13,515 nucleotides of DNA from JAYZDB01 sp036338025 (GTDB lineage Bacteria; Planctomycetota; UBA1135; UBA2386), in the NCBI GenBank assembly GCA_036338025.1, contig JAYZDB010000133.1, positions 1 to 13,515 on the forward strand, read 5' to 3'. The notes beneath the pieces are model-generated. The model saw only the letters and a list, made by a program, of their open reading frames with translations. It did not search any database and was not told the DNA's origin. Numbering within the stretch: position 1 is the stretch's first letter; each line of letters begins with the position of its first letter. Shown here in pieces: positions 1 to 7,407 of the stretch. A program made the translations under genes and the position numbers.

Positions 1-52
1 ATGCTCCTCTGCACCGTGTTTGACCTCTACCTTTTCTAAGTCTTTCCTGTAG
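1..52 (+). other. Possible 3' tail of an upstream gene before holA
   Basis: Two forward frames are open from the window edge. Frame 1 ends at TAA 37-39. Frame 2 ends at TAG 50-52, and the last base of that stop is the first base of the holA GTG (TAGTG), a layout typical of translational coupling. Only 12 to 16 codons are visible, so no product can be named. A TTGACC at 20-25 resembles a -35 box but has no good -10 partner before holA. holA often follows leuS/lptE-type genes in other bacteria, but nothing here proves that. Confidence 0.2.
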
Positions 53-1134
53 TGGCAGGTCCCAGCCCAGATCGAGAACGCGAACGTCTCGCCAAGACCT
101 TGCGAGATGGACTGCCGCCGCTCCTGATTATCACCGGAGTGTCCGACTTCTTCCGGCAGGAGGCGTTTGACGACGCTGTTGCGTCGATCCCGGCGGGCAT
201 CGACCTGCGGAGCATGGATGGCGACACCGAGACCGACGGGCGCGAACTCAACGATCTGTGTGGTGGCACACTGTTCGGGTCGGGTTCGGTGCTGGTGATT
301 CGTCGGGGCGAGGCCTGGCTCAAGGCGCATGGTGAAGGTCTGCTCGGGATAATCGCCAGTATCGCGAAGGGTTCTTCGTTGGTCCTCGAGGTCAAGAAGC
401 TCGATAAGCGCACCAAGGTCGCGAAGCAGTTGGTCAAGGTTGGTGAGTTGTTCGAGTTCCGGGAACTCTACACCGCGCCGTACGATCGCAACCGGAGTCC
501 GCTCGATGCCGAGATGGTCGGGTGGCTGGTCAAGCGGAGTCGTGCAATCAAGTGCCCACTGCAACCCGAGGCGGCGTTCATGGTGATGTCCCTCGTCGGC
601 ACCAAGCCCGCCGAGTTGGTCGAAGAGATCGAGCGTATCAAGAGTCAGTTCAAAGATCGTGATACCGGCAGGGCGCTTAGCCCCGAGGATTTGCGGGGCA
701 GCTTGACCTGTAGCTTTCAATCCAATCCGTTCGAGTTTGCCGATGCTCTCCTGGCCTTTGACCGCAAGAGTGCGACCCGTGCGCTGAGTACGATGTACTC
801 TCGTGGGACAACCGGTCGTGACGGCAAGCAGATGGATCAATATGCCCTGTTTCCCTTCATCACCAATTGGCTCTACCGGAGCTTGTCGCAGGTCTACGAG
901 GGGCGTTGCCTGGCGGATGCCGGTGTGTCCTTGCGCGATGTGCCCGGCCGGGTCGGGGTGCGGCAATTTGTCGATCGGTTCGTGGGCCAGTTGAAGAACA
1001 ACCCGGCCAGCCGACTTCAACGGGGTCTCCAGTTGTTGCACGCATGCCAGCGCGAACTACGCACCAGCGGCGAGGATCCTGAGTGGTTGCTGCAGCGGTT
1101 CCTGCATCGCTACTTTGCGGAGGCGGTGGCGTGA
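52..1134 (+). CDS. holA: DNA polymerase III subunit delta (HolA)
   Basis: The 360-residue product fits the clamp-loader delta subunit, which opens the beta sliding clamp and loads it on DNA as part of the DnaX complex. An N-terminal nucleotide-binding-like fold (about residues 20-145) begins with a stretch resembling the delta family start (PPLLIITGVSDFF). A three-helix lid follows, with the family-like phrase ELVEEIERIKSQF near 185-200. The C-terminal collar domain contains NPFEFADALLAFD, matching the usual F-x-L-x-DAL element. Delta lacks a working P-loop, and none is seen. In-frame TAA at 37-39 makes GTG 52 the first possible start. No Shine-Dalgarno precedes it. The stop overlaps the mutL start (GTGA, 1131-1134), so the two genes are probably co-translated. 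Length is normal for the family. The assignment rests on overall pattern, as delta is a divergent family. Confidence 0.85.
   Translation: MAGPSPDRERERLAKTLRDGLPPLLIITGVSDFFRQEAFDDAVASIPAGIDLRSMDGDTETDGRELNDLCGGTLFGSGSVLVIRRGEAWLKAHGEGLLGIIASIAKGSSLVLEVKKLDKRTKVAKQLVKVGELFEFRELYTAPYDRNRSPLDAEMVGWLVKRSRAIKCPLQPEAAFMVMSLVGTKPAELVEEIERIKSQFKDRDTGRALSPEDLRGSLTCSFQSNPFEFADALLAFDRKSATRALSTMYSRGTTGRDGKQMDQYALFPFITNWLYRSLSQVYEGRCLADAGVSLRDVPGRVGVRQFVDRFVGQLKNNPASRLQRGLQLLHACQRELRTSGEDPEWLLQRFLHRYFAEAVA
1119..1123 (+). promoter_or_regulatory. Ribosome binding site setting the mutL start
   Basis: A perfect GGAGG lies inside the end of holA, 7 nt before GTG 1131. It supports GTG 1131 over the longer open frame that begins at 1083, which would add 16 residues unlike any MutL N-terminus. 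Confidence 0.75.
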
Positions 1135-2915
1135 CAGATCAGGTGATCAAGGTCTTGCCGTCTCGCATCATCAACCAGATCGCTGCCGGTGAGGTGATCG
1201 AGCGACCCTTCTCGGTGGTCAAGGAGTTGGTAGAGAACAGTCTCGACGCCGGTGCGACCCGGATCACGGTCGAATTGGCTGATGGTGGTAGCCAGTTGAT
1301 CCGGATTACGGATGACGGTGTGGGCTTCTCACCGGCGGACCTGGAGCTGGCTTTCGTCAGCCATGCGACCAGCAAGTTGGCCGAGTTGCAGGACCTCGAT
1401 CACATCGCCAGTCTCGGATTTCGCGGTGAGGCCCTGGCCTCGATCGGCGCGATCAGCCGGGCCTGGATTCGCAGTTGCCAGCCCGGTGGTGAGGCTTACG
1501 AGGTCCGCTGTGAGGGTGGCGAGATCGAACCTCCGCGACCGGCGGCCTGTCCCCCTGGATCGATCCTCGAGATCCGGGACCTGTTCTTCAACACCCCGCC
1601 GCGGCGGCGTTTTCTCCGTTCGCCCCGGGCCGAGAAGGCCAAGTGCCAGGACCTGCTGATCCGCCTGGCGCTGGCGCGACTGGATGTTGATTTTACCTTC
1701 GTGGTCGACGGCAAGCAGGCATTGCGCCTACCGGCGGGCGAGTCACTCAAGGACCGGGTCGGGCGGACCTTTGGTCGGCAAGTCGCTGGCAACTTGCTGG
1801 AGGTCAAGCATCAGTCGGGTACGTATCGGGTCGAGGGCCTGGTCTGCCACCCGGACCTGGCCCGGCGTGATTCGACGATGGAAATCCTCTACATCAACGG
1901 TCGTTGTGCCAAGGACCGGTCGGTGATGTTTGCGGTGCGCCAGGCCTACAAGGAATTCCTGATGCACGGGCGCTTCCCGGTCTACTTCCTGGGACTGTGG
2001 TTGCCACCCGAGGAGGTCGACGTCAATGTCCATCCGACCAAGTCGGAGGTCCGCTTCGTGCAGCAGCGGTTTGCGGGCGGAGTGTTGCACGAAGCCGCGC
2101 GGCGTGCCCTGCAGGCCGGTGATATCAAGTCGGCGGGGATCGTGGTAGGAGATGAGATGCCGAAGGCACGCTCGGGCCTTCCCGACCTGCCGGCGGACCT
2201 GTTTGGTCGACCAGAAGGTGCACCGCCGCGACCGGCGCAATGGGTGAGCGGGGGATCGGAGCACTCCGGAGACCAGGAAGTGGCGGAGACTTCGCCAACA
2301 ACACCTGAGTCGGCGGATGTGCCGGTCAATCCCTTCGCGGCTCTACGCGAACGGACGTTCCTGCAAGTCATGAACCTCTACCTGGTGTTCGAGGGTGATG
2401 ATGGCATCGTTGTCGTCGACCAGCACGCTCTGCATGAGCGAGTGTTGTACGAGCGCTTTCGCAACAAGCACGATCAGCGTGAGACCAGGGTGCAAGGTCT
2501 GCTGGTGCCTGAGGTCATCGATCTCTCCGCCAGCGACAAGCAGTGGTTGTTGGAATCGAAGGATGACCTGGCAGCGGAGGGATTCCTGATTGAGGACTTT
2601 GGTGGCTTGTCGATATCGGTGACCGGGATTCCGGCAGTGCTTGGCCGGGCGCGGCCCAAGGACCTGGTCGAGACCTTCATCGCCGGCGTCGGCGACCAAC
2701 GTCCGTCGGGTCGCGAGGCGATCGTCGAACGCTTCCACTCGATGGCTTGCCGGGCTGCAGTGATGAGTGGAGACCGCCTGGTGGACGAGGAGATCAAGGC
2801 CTTGTTGCAGGAGGCTCTGACTCTCGAGCACCCGCACAACTGTCCGCATGGTCGTCCGACCGTCCTGACCTTCTCGGGTCCTCAACTCGAGCGATACTTC
2901 AAGCGCCGCGTGTGA
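1131..2915 (+). CDS. mutL: DNA mismatch repair endonuclease MutL
   Basis: The 594-residue protein couples mismatch recognition by MutS to strand incision. The N-terminal GHKL ATPase is complete: motif I with E35-N36 (KELVENSLDAGA), motif II DDGVGF at 61-66 and motif III GFRGEAL at 96-102, followed by the transducer domain. A low-complexity Pro/Ser/Glu linker spans about residues 350-405. The C-terminal domain carries the nicking-endonuclease metal motif DQHAxxExxxxE starting at D430, with ACR near 539-541, CPHGRP at 571-576 and a terminal FKR. This is the form found in bacteria that lack MutH and Dam-directed repair. GTG 1131 overlaps the holA stop and has a strong GGAGG, so expression should be coupled to holA. 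It ends 3 nt from the stop of the convergent LolA-like gene, leaving no space for a terminator. Start and family are secure. Confidence 0.97.
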   Translation: MTDQVIKVLPSRIINQIAAGEVIERPFSVVKELVENSLDAGATRITVELADGGSQLIRITDDGVGFSPADLELAFVSHATSKLAELQDLDHIASLGFRGEALASIGAISRAWIRSCQPGGEAYEVRCEGGEIEPPRPAACPPGSILEIRDLFFNTPPRRRFLRSPRAEKAKCQDLLIRLALARLDVDFTFVVDGKQALRLPAGESLKDRVGRTFGRQVAGNLLEVKHQSGTYRVEGLVCHPDLARRDSTMEILYINGRCAKDRSVMFAVRQAYKEFLMHGRFPVYFLGLWLPPEEVDVNVHPTKSEVRFVQQRFAGGVLHEAARRALQAGDIKSAGIVVGDEMPKARSGLPDLPADLFGRPEGAPPRPAQWVSGGSEHSGDQEVAETSPTTPESADVPVNPFAALRERTFLQVMNLYLVFEGDDGIVVVDQHALHERVLYERFRNKHDQRETRVQGLLVPEVIDLSASDKQWLLESKDDLAAEGFLIEDFGGLSISVTGIPAVLGRARPKDLVETFIAGVGDQRPSGREAIVERFHSMACRAAVMSGDRLVDEEIKALLQEALTLEHPHNCPHGRPTVLTFSGPQLERYFKRRV

Positions 2916-2918
2916 GGT

Positions 2919-3851
2919 CTACTTCGGTCTGGCGAAGTCCTGCTTGGTCAGGGCCGGGTTCAGTTGGATCTTCAGCAGGTCGATCTGCAACTTCGGTGTC
3001 GTTTGGTTGTGGTCCTTGACCCCGTAGAAACGGAGTTTCAGCGGCATCCAGATGCCCTCGACCGGGGTGATCTTGTCCAACACGATGTGTTCACCGCTCG
3101 CCCACTGCGGTTTGCCTTCCGGGGTCATCGGGAACACCCGGACGGCGCGTAGTCGCGAGGTCTTTTGTTCGACCCAGGCCTCCATCCAGACCATCTCGTC
3201 CTTGATCTTCTGCTTGCTGCGCGCCACTGGGAAGCCGGACAAGGATCCGCTGACCAGATAGGTGTCAATTTCGCCCTTGCGTCCGCGCTTGACCCGGAGC
3301 TTGACCGACTGAACCTTGGTTGCCTGTTTCAGGGCCGCCAGGATGGTGCCGGGGTCGAGGAATCGCAGCATGATCTTGCACAGTCGGCGGTGGTTCCGGA
3401 TCAGCTCCTTGTCGGTCTGGTGGCCGCGGTCGGTGAGACTTATCGACTTCTTTTCACCGATCTTGTGCCAGATCCCGTCATGGCTGTCGCCGCGAGTGAT
3501 CTTCTGTCCGCCCTCGTTGGTGCTGTAGCGCATCATGGGCATGGTCTTGTCCTTGGTGCGGGCCACCGCGTCGCCGTAGAGGACGCTGAGGGAAATATCG
3601 ACGCTGTCTTTGTCCTTGCCCTGTGGCTTGATCACGATTTCGGCCTGGTAGGCGTAGATTTTTGTCTTGCCGCCCTTCGGTCGATGGGCCTTGGCGACGT
3701 CGGCAGCCAGCTTGGCGAGCTTGGGCGGCTCGGTGTCGGATGCGCTTTTGCTGGCCGTCTTCGATGTGTCCGAGCGGATCGTCGGCGGGTCCTGTGGCTT
3801 GACCGCGGCGATGGCGATACTCGAGAGCAGGATGCTGGCGGCAGTGATCAT
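2919..3851 (-). CDS. Exported LolA-like (outer-membrane lipoprotein-sorting-like) protein
   Basis: The 310-residue protein opens with a hydrophobic stretch ending in an Ala-rich cleavage-like site (IAIAA, about residues 12-16). A Ser/Lys/Pro-rich linker follows to about residue 60, then a beta-rich domain. Two features recall the LolA/LolB fold: EGIWMPLKLRFYG near the C-terminus (family pattern V-x-G-V-W-x-P) and the ending LNPALTKQDFARP (family pattern NP-x-L-x-D-x-x-F-x-x-P). Such proteins carry lipoproteins or lipids across the periplasm, but no substrate is evident here. ATG 3851 is chosen because the signal-like segment starts there. An open frame continues upstream to 4853, antisense to the M16 gene, and is spurious. 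The n-region has no Lys or Arg, which is unusual for a Sec signal. The mature part is very Lys-rich. The gene appears monocistronic and is divergent from the M16 pair. The fold assignment is inferred from motifs. Confidence 0.6.
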   Translation of the reverse strand: MITAASILLSSIAIAAVKPQDPPTIRSDTSKTASKSASDTEPPKLAKLAADVAKAHRPKGGKTKIYAYQAEIVIKPQGKDKDSVDISLSVLYGDAVARTKDKTMPMMRYSTNEGGQKITRGDSHDGIWHKIGEKKSISLTDRGHQTDKELIRNHRRLCKIMLRFLDPGTILAALKQATKVQSVKLRVKRGRKGEIDTYLVSGSLSGFPVARSKQKIKDEMVWMEAWVEQKTSRLRAVRVFPMTPEGKPQWASGEHIVLDKITPVEGIWMPLKLRFYGVKDHNQTTPKLQIDLLKIQLNPALTKQDFARPK

Positions 3852-3910
3852 GTCGCTGTAGTTGCCGCCTGGCTCGGCAGCTTGTCGGAGGATGTGGGCT
3901 CCACCGGCCC

Positions 3911-3916
3911 AGGATA
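3911..3916 (-). promoter_or_regulatory. Candidate -10 box for the LolA-like gene
   Basis: Read on the minus strand this is TATCCT, 4 of 6 matches to the -10 consensus, about 60 nt before ATG 3851. A TTGCAG lies 19 nt further upstream, a slightly long spacing and a poor match. The assignment is tentative. Confidence 0.25.
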
Positions 3917-3965
3917 ACTCTTCAAGGAACGAAAGCTGCAATGATGTGTGGCGGGATGTCACCGT

Positions 3966-3971
3966 TATGCT
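3966..3971 (+). promoter_or_regulatory. Candidate -10 box placing transcription start at the M16 ATG
   Basis: TATGCT matches TANNNT and sits 6 nt before ATG 3978, the spacing expected when transcription starts at the initiation codon (a leaderless mRNA). No Shine-Dalgarno precedes this ATG. No convincing -35 hexamer is visible 16-18 nt upstream. Confidence 0.4.
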
Positions 3972-3977
3972 GTTGGG

Positions 3978-5270
3978 ATGGGCGAGGTTTTTGCTGGATT
4001 CAGGAAGTCCGAGGTGGAGGGGGTGCCAGTGCTTTGGTTGCCGGACGACCGTTTCAAGACCTTTCGCATCATCCTCGCCGCCCGCCGCCCTCTCGATGAG
4101 ACAGCCGCCGCCCGGTCCTTGTTGCCGTCCCTCCTGATGCAGGGAACCGCCAACTACCCGGACCGGCCGGCCTTGGCGCGCCAGATGGAGCGGCTGTACG
4201 GCGCCTCGGTGGCACCGTCGACCGGCAAGGTCGGCGAAGCGCACGTCTTGCGTTTTTTCGTCGACTGTGTGGCCGGCCAGTTCCTGCCCGATCAGCCCGA
4301 CCAGCTGGCAGATGGCCTCGGCTTCCTGTCGGAGTTCTTGGTGCGCCCGCGGCTCGAGGGTGATGGGTATCCCAAGGTGGCGTTCGAACGCGAGCGTCTG
4401 CAGGCCGGTCATGATGCCCGGGCGATCTTCGACGATCGCGGGGCCTATGCGTCCCAACAAGCTCTCAGCCTGGCCTGCGAGGGCGAGCCGATGGCGATCC
4501 CCGAGCATGGCGGCGTCGAGGCTATCGAGGCACTGGACCGCGCCGCCCCGGAGCAGGCCCGCGAGGATTTCCTCCGCCACGGGGAACTGCTGGTGACCGC
4601 CATGGGGGCCCTGCCCGACGGCGATGCCTTCACCGAACACATCGCGAAGTTCTTGCGGGATCTGCCGGAACGCCAGGCCCAGGAGGTGCCACCACCAGTC
4701 GCACGTTCGGTCGAGGGGCGCCGTTCCAGCATTGAGCGGGTGGACTTGCAGCAGAGCAAGATGGTGCTGGTGTTCCGCTTGCCGCCGACCGACGACCCGA
4801 CCGTCTGGATGGGGCGCGCTCTGTTCAACAGCATGCTGGGCGGCGGGCCGCACTCGCGCCTGTTCCGGGAAGTGCGCGAAAAGCGTTCACTGGCCTACTA
4901 CGCCCAGGCAGCCTTGGATCGTCACAAGAGCCTGCTGATGGTACACGTTGGCTTGGATGAGGCGGCGTCCGCCGACGTCGAATCCGAGACGCTGCGGCAG
5001 ATCGACTTGCTAGCCGCTGGTGATTTTTCGGCCGAGGAGTTGCAGACTGCACGGGCTGGCGTGTTGTCGATGATCGCCACCCTGACTGACGGTATCCGGT
5101 CCCACATGCAGTTCGTCGAAGACCAGTGGAACCTCGGACTCGACCGTACACCCGAGGACCTGGCGAGGAACTACGCGGCGATTACGTCCGAGATTGTGCA
5201 AGGCAGTGTTGATGGCCTGCAGTTGGACTACTCCTTCCTTCTGGCACCTTCGGGGCAGGCTGATGACTGA
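3978..5270 (+). CDS. M16 family peptidase-like protein, zinc-site-lacking partner (YfmF type)
   Basis: The 430-residue protein has the two-lobed M16 (insulinase/pitrilysin) layout. Where active members carry HxxEH, it has a QGTANYPDRPAL...ERLYGA segment (about 55-76), a pattern typical of the inactive YfmF/YmfF partner. The C-terminal lobe keeps the substrate-binding region HSRLFREVREKRSLAYY (about 292-308), with the conserved Arg and Tyr of M16 second domains. In this class an inactive subunit pairs with an active one, as in mitochondrial processing peptidase and PqqF-like pairs. The next gene encodes the active partner and overlaps this one by 8 nt (ATGACTGA). ATG 3978 is preferred over GTG 3948, since the homologous sequence begins after it and a -10-like box lies just upstream. 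The natural substrate is unknown. There is no signal peptide, so it is probably cytoplasmic. Confidence 0.85.
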   Translation: MGEVFAGFRKSEVEGVPVLWLPDDRFKTFRIILAARRPLDETAAARSLLPSLLMQGTANYPDRPALARQMERLYGASVAPSTGKVGEAHVLRFFVDCVAGQFLPDQPDQLADGLGFLSEFLVRPRLEGDGYPKVAFERERLQAGHDARAIFDDRGAYASQQALSLACEGEPMAIPEHGGVEAIEALDRAAPEQAREDFLRHGELLVTAMGALPDGDAFTEHIAKFLRDLPERQAQEVPPPVARSVEGRRSSIERVDLQQSKMVLVFRLPPTDDPTVWMGRALFNSMLGGGPHSRLFREVREKRSLAYYAQAALDRHKSLLMVHVGLDEAASADVESETLRQIDLLAAGDFSAEELQTARAGVLSMIATLTDGIRSHMQFVEDQWNLGLDRTPEDLARNYAAITSEIVQGSVDGLQLDYSFLLAPSGQADD

Positions 5271-6558
5271 TCGCTTCGAGATCCACCAGGACCCGGTGCT
5301 CGGCGAGCAGGTACTGCTCGCGCGTACCAGCAGTGGTTTGCCGGTGAGGGTGGTGCCGACGGACCGTTTCACCGAAGTTGCCGCGGTCATCACGTTTGGC
5401 TACGGCAGCACGGACCTCGGTTTCCAACGCAATGGCGAGGAGCATCGGAGTCCCGAGGGCGTCGCGCATTACCTCGAACACAAATTGTTCGAGGACGAAG
5501 AACTGCAAGCTTTCGATCGCTTCGCCAAGCGCGGCGCCCGGGTCAACGCCATGACGGGCTTCGGGCAGACGACCTACTACTTCACCGCGACTGATCAGTT
5601 GGAGGCCAACCTACAGGACCTCCTCCACCTGGTTTCGAACGCCCACATCACGCCTGACAATGTCGAGAAGGAGCGTGGCATCATCGCCCAGGAGATCCGG
5701 ATGTACGAAGACAGCCCGGACTACCGGGGCTTCTTCGACTTCCTCGGCTGCTTGTACCGGGAACATCCGGTGCGCCACCCGGTGGGAGGGACCGTCGAGT
5801 CGATCGCTGAGATCACCGACGAAGAACTGCTGGCTTGTTTCGACGCGTTCTACCGCACCGGTAACGCCGGCATGGCGGTGGCGGGCCCGGTCGACCCCGA
5901 CCAGATTCTCGATCTGGCCGAGGCCTGCACGCTTCGCGAAGGCGCGGCACCCGAACGCCTGAGTCCGCGCGATCTCGGCCCGGTCACCACGCCGAGTTTT
6001 CGGCGGAGTTTTGACGTGGCGCGTTCCAGGGTGCTGCTCGGCTACAAGGATCGGAGCCTGTTGGACACGTCCGAGGAGCGCTTGCGGCGCGACCTGCTGA
6101 GCCGGATCCTGCTGGATAGTCTGTTCGGTGCATCGAGCGACCTGCGCGAAACGCTTCGATTGCAGGGCCTGGTCGATGACACCCTGGGTGCGAGCTACAT
6201 GTCGGAAGCGGATTTTGGGGTGACGGCCGTCGGGTGTGAGTGTGAAGAGCCGGAGACTGTCATCGAACGCCTCCAGGATGTGATGTTGGACGCTGCCAGT
6301 TCCCCGATCCAGGTTGAACATCTCGATCGGGTTGGTCGCATGGTGCTGGGTAGCTACGTCCGGTCCTTTGCCAGCGTCAAGGGTATGGCGTTCAGCCATG
6401 CCAAGGAGGCGCTGCGGGGCACACGGCCGTTCCAGAGCCTGGTCCGGATGAACTCGATCACCATCGACGACCTGGTGTCGCGGCGCTCCGAGCATTTCGT
6501 TGAAGATGCCTTCGCTGCGGTGGTCGTCGAGAAGGACGCGTCGGACCCGATCAGGTAG
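5263..6558 (+). CDS. M16 family zinc metallopeptidase, active partner (YfmH type)
   Basis: The 431-residue protein carries the inverted zinc motif HYLEH at 69-73 (zinc ligands H69 and H73, catalytic E72). The third ligand is probably E144 in the downstream helix GIIAQEIRMYEDSPD. Between them, VNAMTGFGQTTYYF matches the edge strand that binds substrate in M16 enzymes. The C-terminal lobe holds a Ser-Asp-Leu helix and a following VDDTLGASY strand, as in YfmH-like proteins. With the preceding inactive homologue it probably forms a heterodimeric chamber protease acting on peptides. ATG 5263 overlaps the upstream stop; a longer open frame to 5194 lies inside the first M16 gene and is unlikely. The 3' end overlaps the end of the convergent transferase gene by 8 nt. 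No signal peptide is seen. Family certain, physiological substrate unknown. Confidence 0.92.
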   Translation: MTDRFEIHQDPVLGEQVLLARTSSGLPVRVVPTDRFTEVAAVITFGYGSTDLGFQRNGEEHRSPEGVAHYLEHKLFEDEELQAFDRFAKRGARVNAMTGFGQTTYYFTATDQLEANLQDLLHLVSNAHITPDNVEKERGIIAQEIRMYEDSPDYRGFFDFLGCLYREHPVRHPVGGTVESIAEITDEELLACFDAFYRTGNAGMAVAGPVDPDQILDLAEACTLREGAAPERLSPRDLGPVTTPSFRRSFDVARSRVLLGYKDRSLLDTSEERLRRDLLSRILLDSLFGASSDLRETLRLQGLVDDTLGASYMSEADFGVTAVGCECEEPETVIERLQDVMLDAASSPIQVEHLDRVGRMVLGSYVRSFASVKGMAFSHAKEALRGTRPFQSLVRMNSITIDDLVSRRSEHFVEDAFAAVVVEKDASDPIR

Positions 6559-7405
6559 CCAGGTACCGGCATGCGAGGTAGGCGAGGCTGGCGAACACTG
6601 GTGCAATCGACCACCGCGGCATACCGAGGTTGATCAAGATATGGGTCAGGTGACGGCGATCACCTACCCAGGGGGGTATGCCGAGGAGCAGACGGGCGGT
6701 CAGCACCTGTACGAAGTCGACCGCGAATACCATCAGCGGGACAAGGCTGGCCAGGTGGAACAACTCACCTGTGCAGCGCAGACCGAATTCGAGGCTGGCG
6801 ACCGACAGACAGAGTCCGAGGCAGAGGGATCCGCTGTCGCCGAGGAACGCCACTGCCCGCGGCCAGTTGAACGGCAGGAAGCCGAGGAAGGCCATCCCCA
6901 CGAATGCCATGGCACCCTCGCCGCCGGTAGCAAACAGCAGGCCGAGCCCGCCGGCGGCCGCAGTCACGCCGTCGGTGTTGTCCAGGAAATTGACCGCATT
7001 GGTGAGTGCGAACAGCCAGAGCATGACTCCCAGGCACTGCGCTGGCGTGAGATCATGGTGAAGGGTGAGGTAGACGGTGGCGCAGGCTGTCGCGGCCAGG
7101 AGTCCGAGTCCCTTGCGGTGCCACACCATCTCATGGTTTTCGGCCTTGCCCTGGTCATCGAGGTAGCCGACGGCGGTCGCGATGCCGACGCCAGCGATCA
7201 GCCAGGCCGCCGACGACAGGATTGCCAGGGCCGCTACGGCGAGCAGTGCCGGGATCAAGCCGGCCATCGGGGTGGGGTGCAGGTGTCGATGGCGGCCGAT
7301 GGCGTCCGGTGGGTCCTCGGGCAGGATTGCACGCAGCCGGCGGTGGCAGATAAGTCCGAGGCCCATCAGGACAGCGCTGGCGATCGCGGCGTTCCAGGGT
7401 TCCAT
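6551..7405 (-). CDS. MraY/WecA-family polyprenyl-phosphate glycosyl-1-phosphate transferase
   Basis: The 284-residue integral membrane protein has about eight or nine hydrophobic segments and the family's cytosolic loop motifs: LDDQ at 82-85, NAVNFLDNTDG at 136-146, FLGDSGS at 187-193 and GDRRHLTH at 248-255, the last being the substrate-determining HxxH-type loop. These enzymes move a sugar-1-phosphate from a UDP-sugar onto undecaprenyl phosphate at the inner membrane, starting cell-wall or surface-glycan synthesis. The sugar cannot be told from the sequence. It is short for the family (usually about 320-370), with only one hydrophobic segment after the HLTH loop. ATG 7405 lies 2 nt past the nadD stop; a TTG at 7411 overlapping that stop (TTGA) is an alternative start. 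It is probably co-transcribed with nadD. The 3' end overlaps the M16 gene tail to tail. Confidence 0.88.
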   Translation of the reverse strand: MEPWNAAIASAVLMGLGLICHRRLRAILPEDPPDAIGRHRHLHPTPMAGLIPALLAVAALAILSSAAWLIAGVGIATAVGYLDDQGKAENHEMVWHRKGLGLLAATACATVYLTLHHDLTPAQCLGVMLWLFALTNAVNFLDNTDGVTAAAGGLGLLFATGGEGAMAFVGMAFLGFLPFNWPRAVAFLGDSGSLCLGLCLSVASLEFGLRCTGELFHLASLVPLMVFAVDFVQVLTARLLLGIPPWVGDRRHLTHILINLGMPRWSIAPVFASLAYLACRYLAT

Positions 7406-7407
7406 GC

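Noticed and set aside
2916..2918. Terminator between mutL and the LolA-like gene
   Set aside because: The convergent stops are 3 nt apart and no hairpin with a T tract was seen at the junction.
3852..4853. The minus-strand open frame of the LolA-like gene continues upstream to 4853
   Set aside because: That part is exactly antisense to the M16 gene, whose family match is clear, and has no domain of its own. The signal-like segment starts at ATG 3851.
5611..6606. 331-codon minus-strand open frame
   Set aside because: It is antisense to the active M16 peptidase and overlaps the transferase end; it shows no motif.
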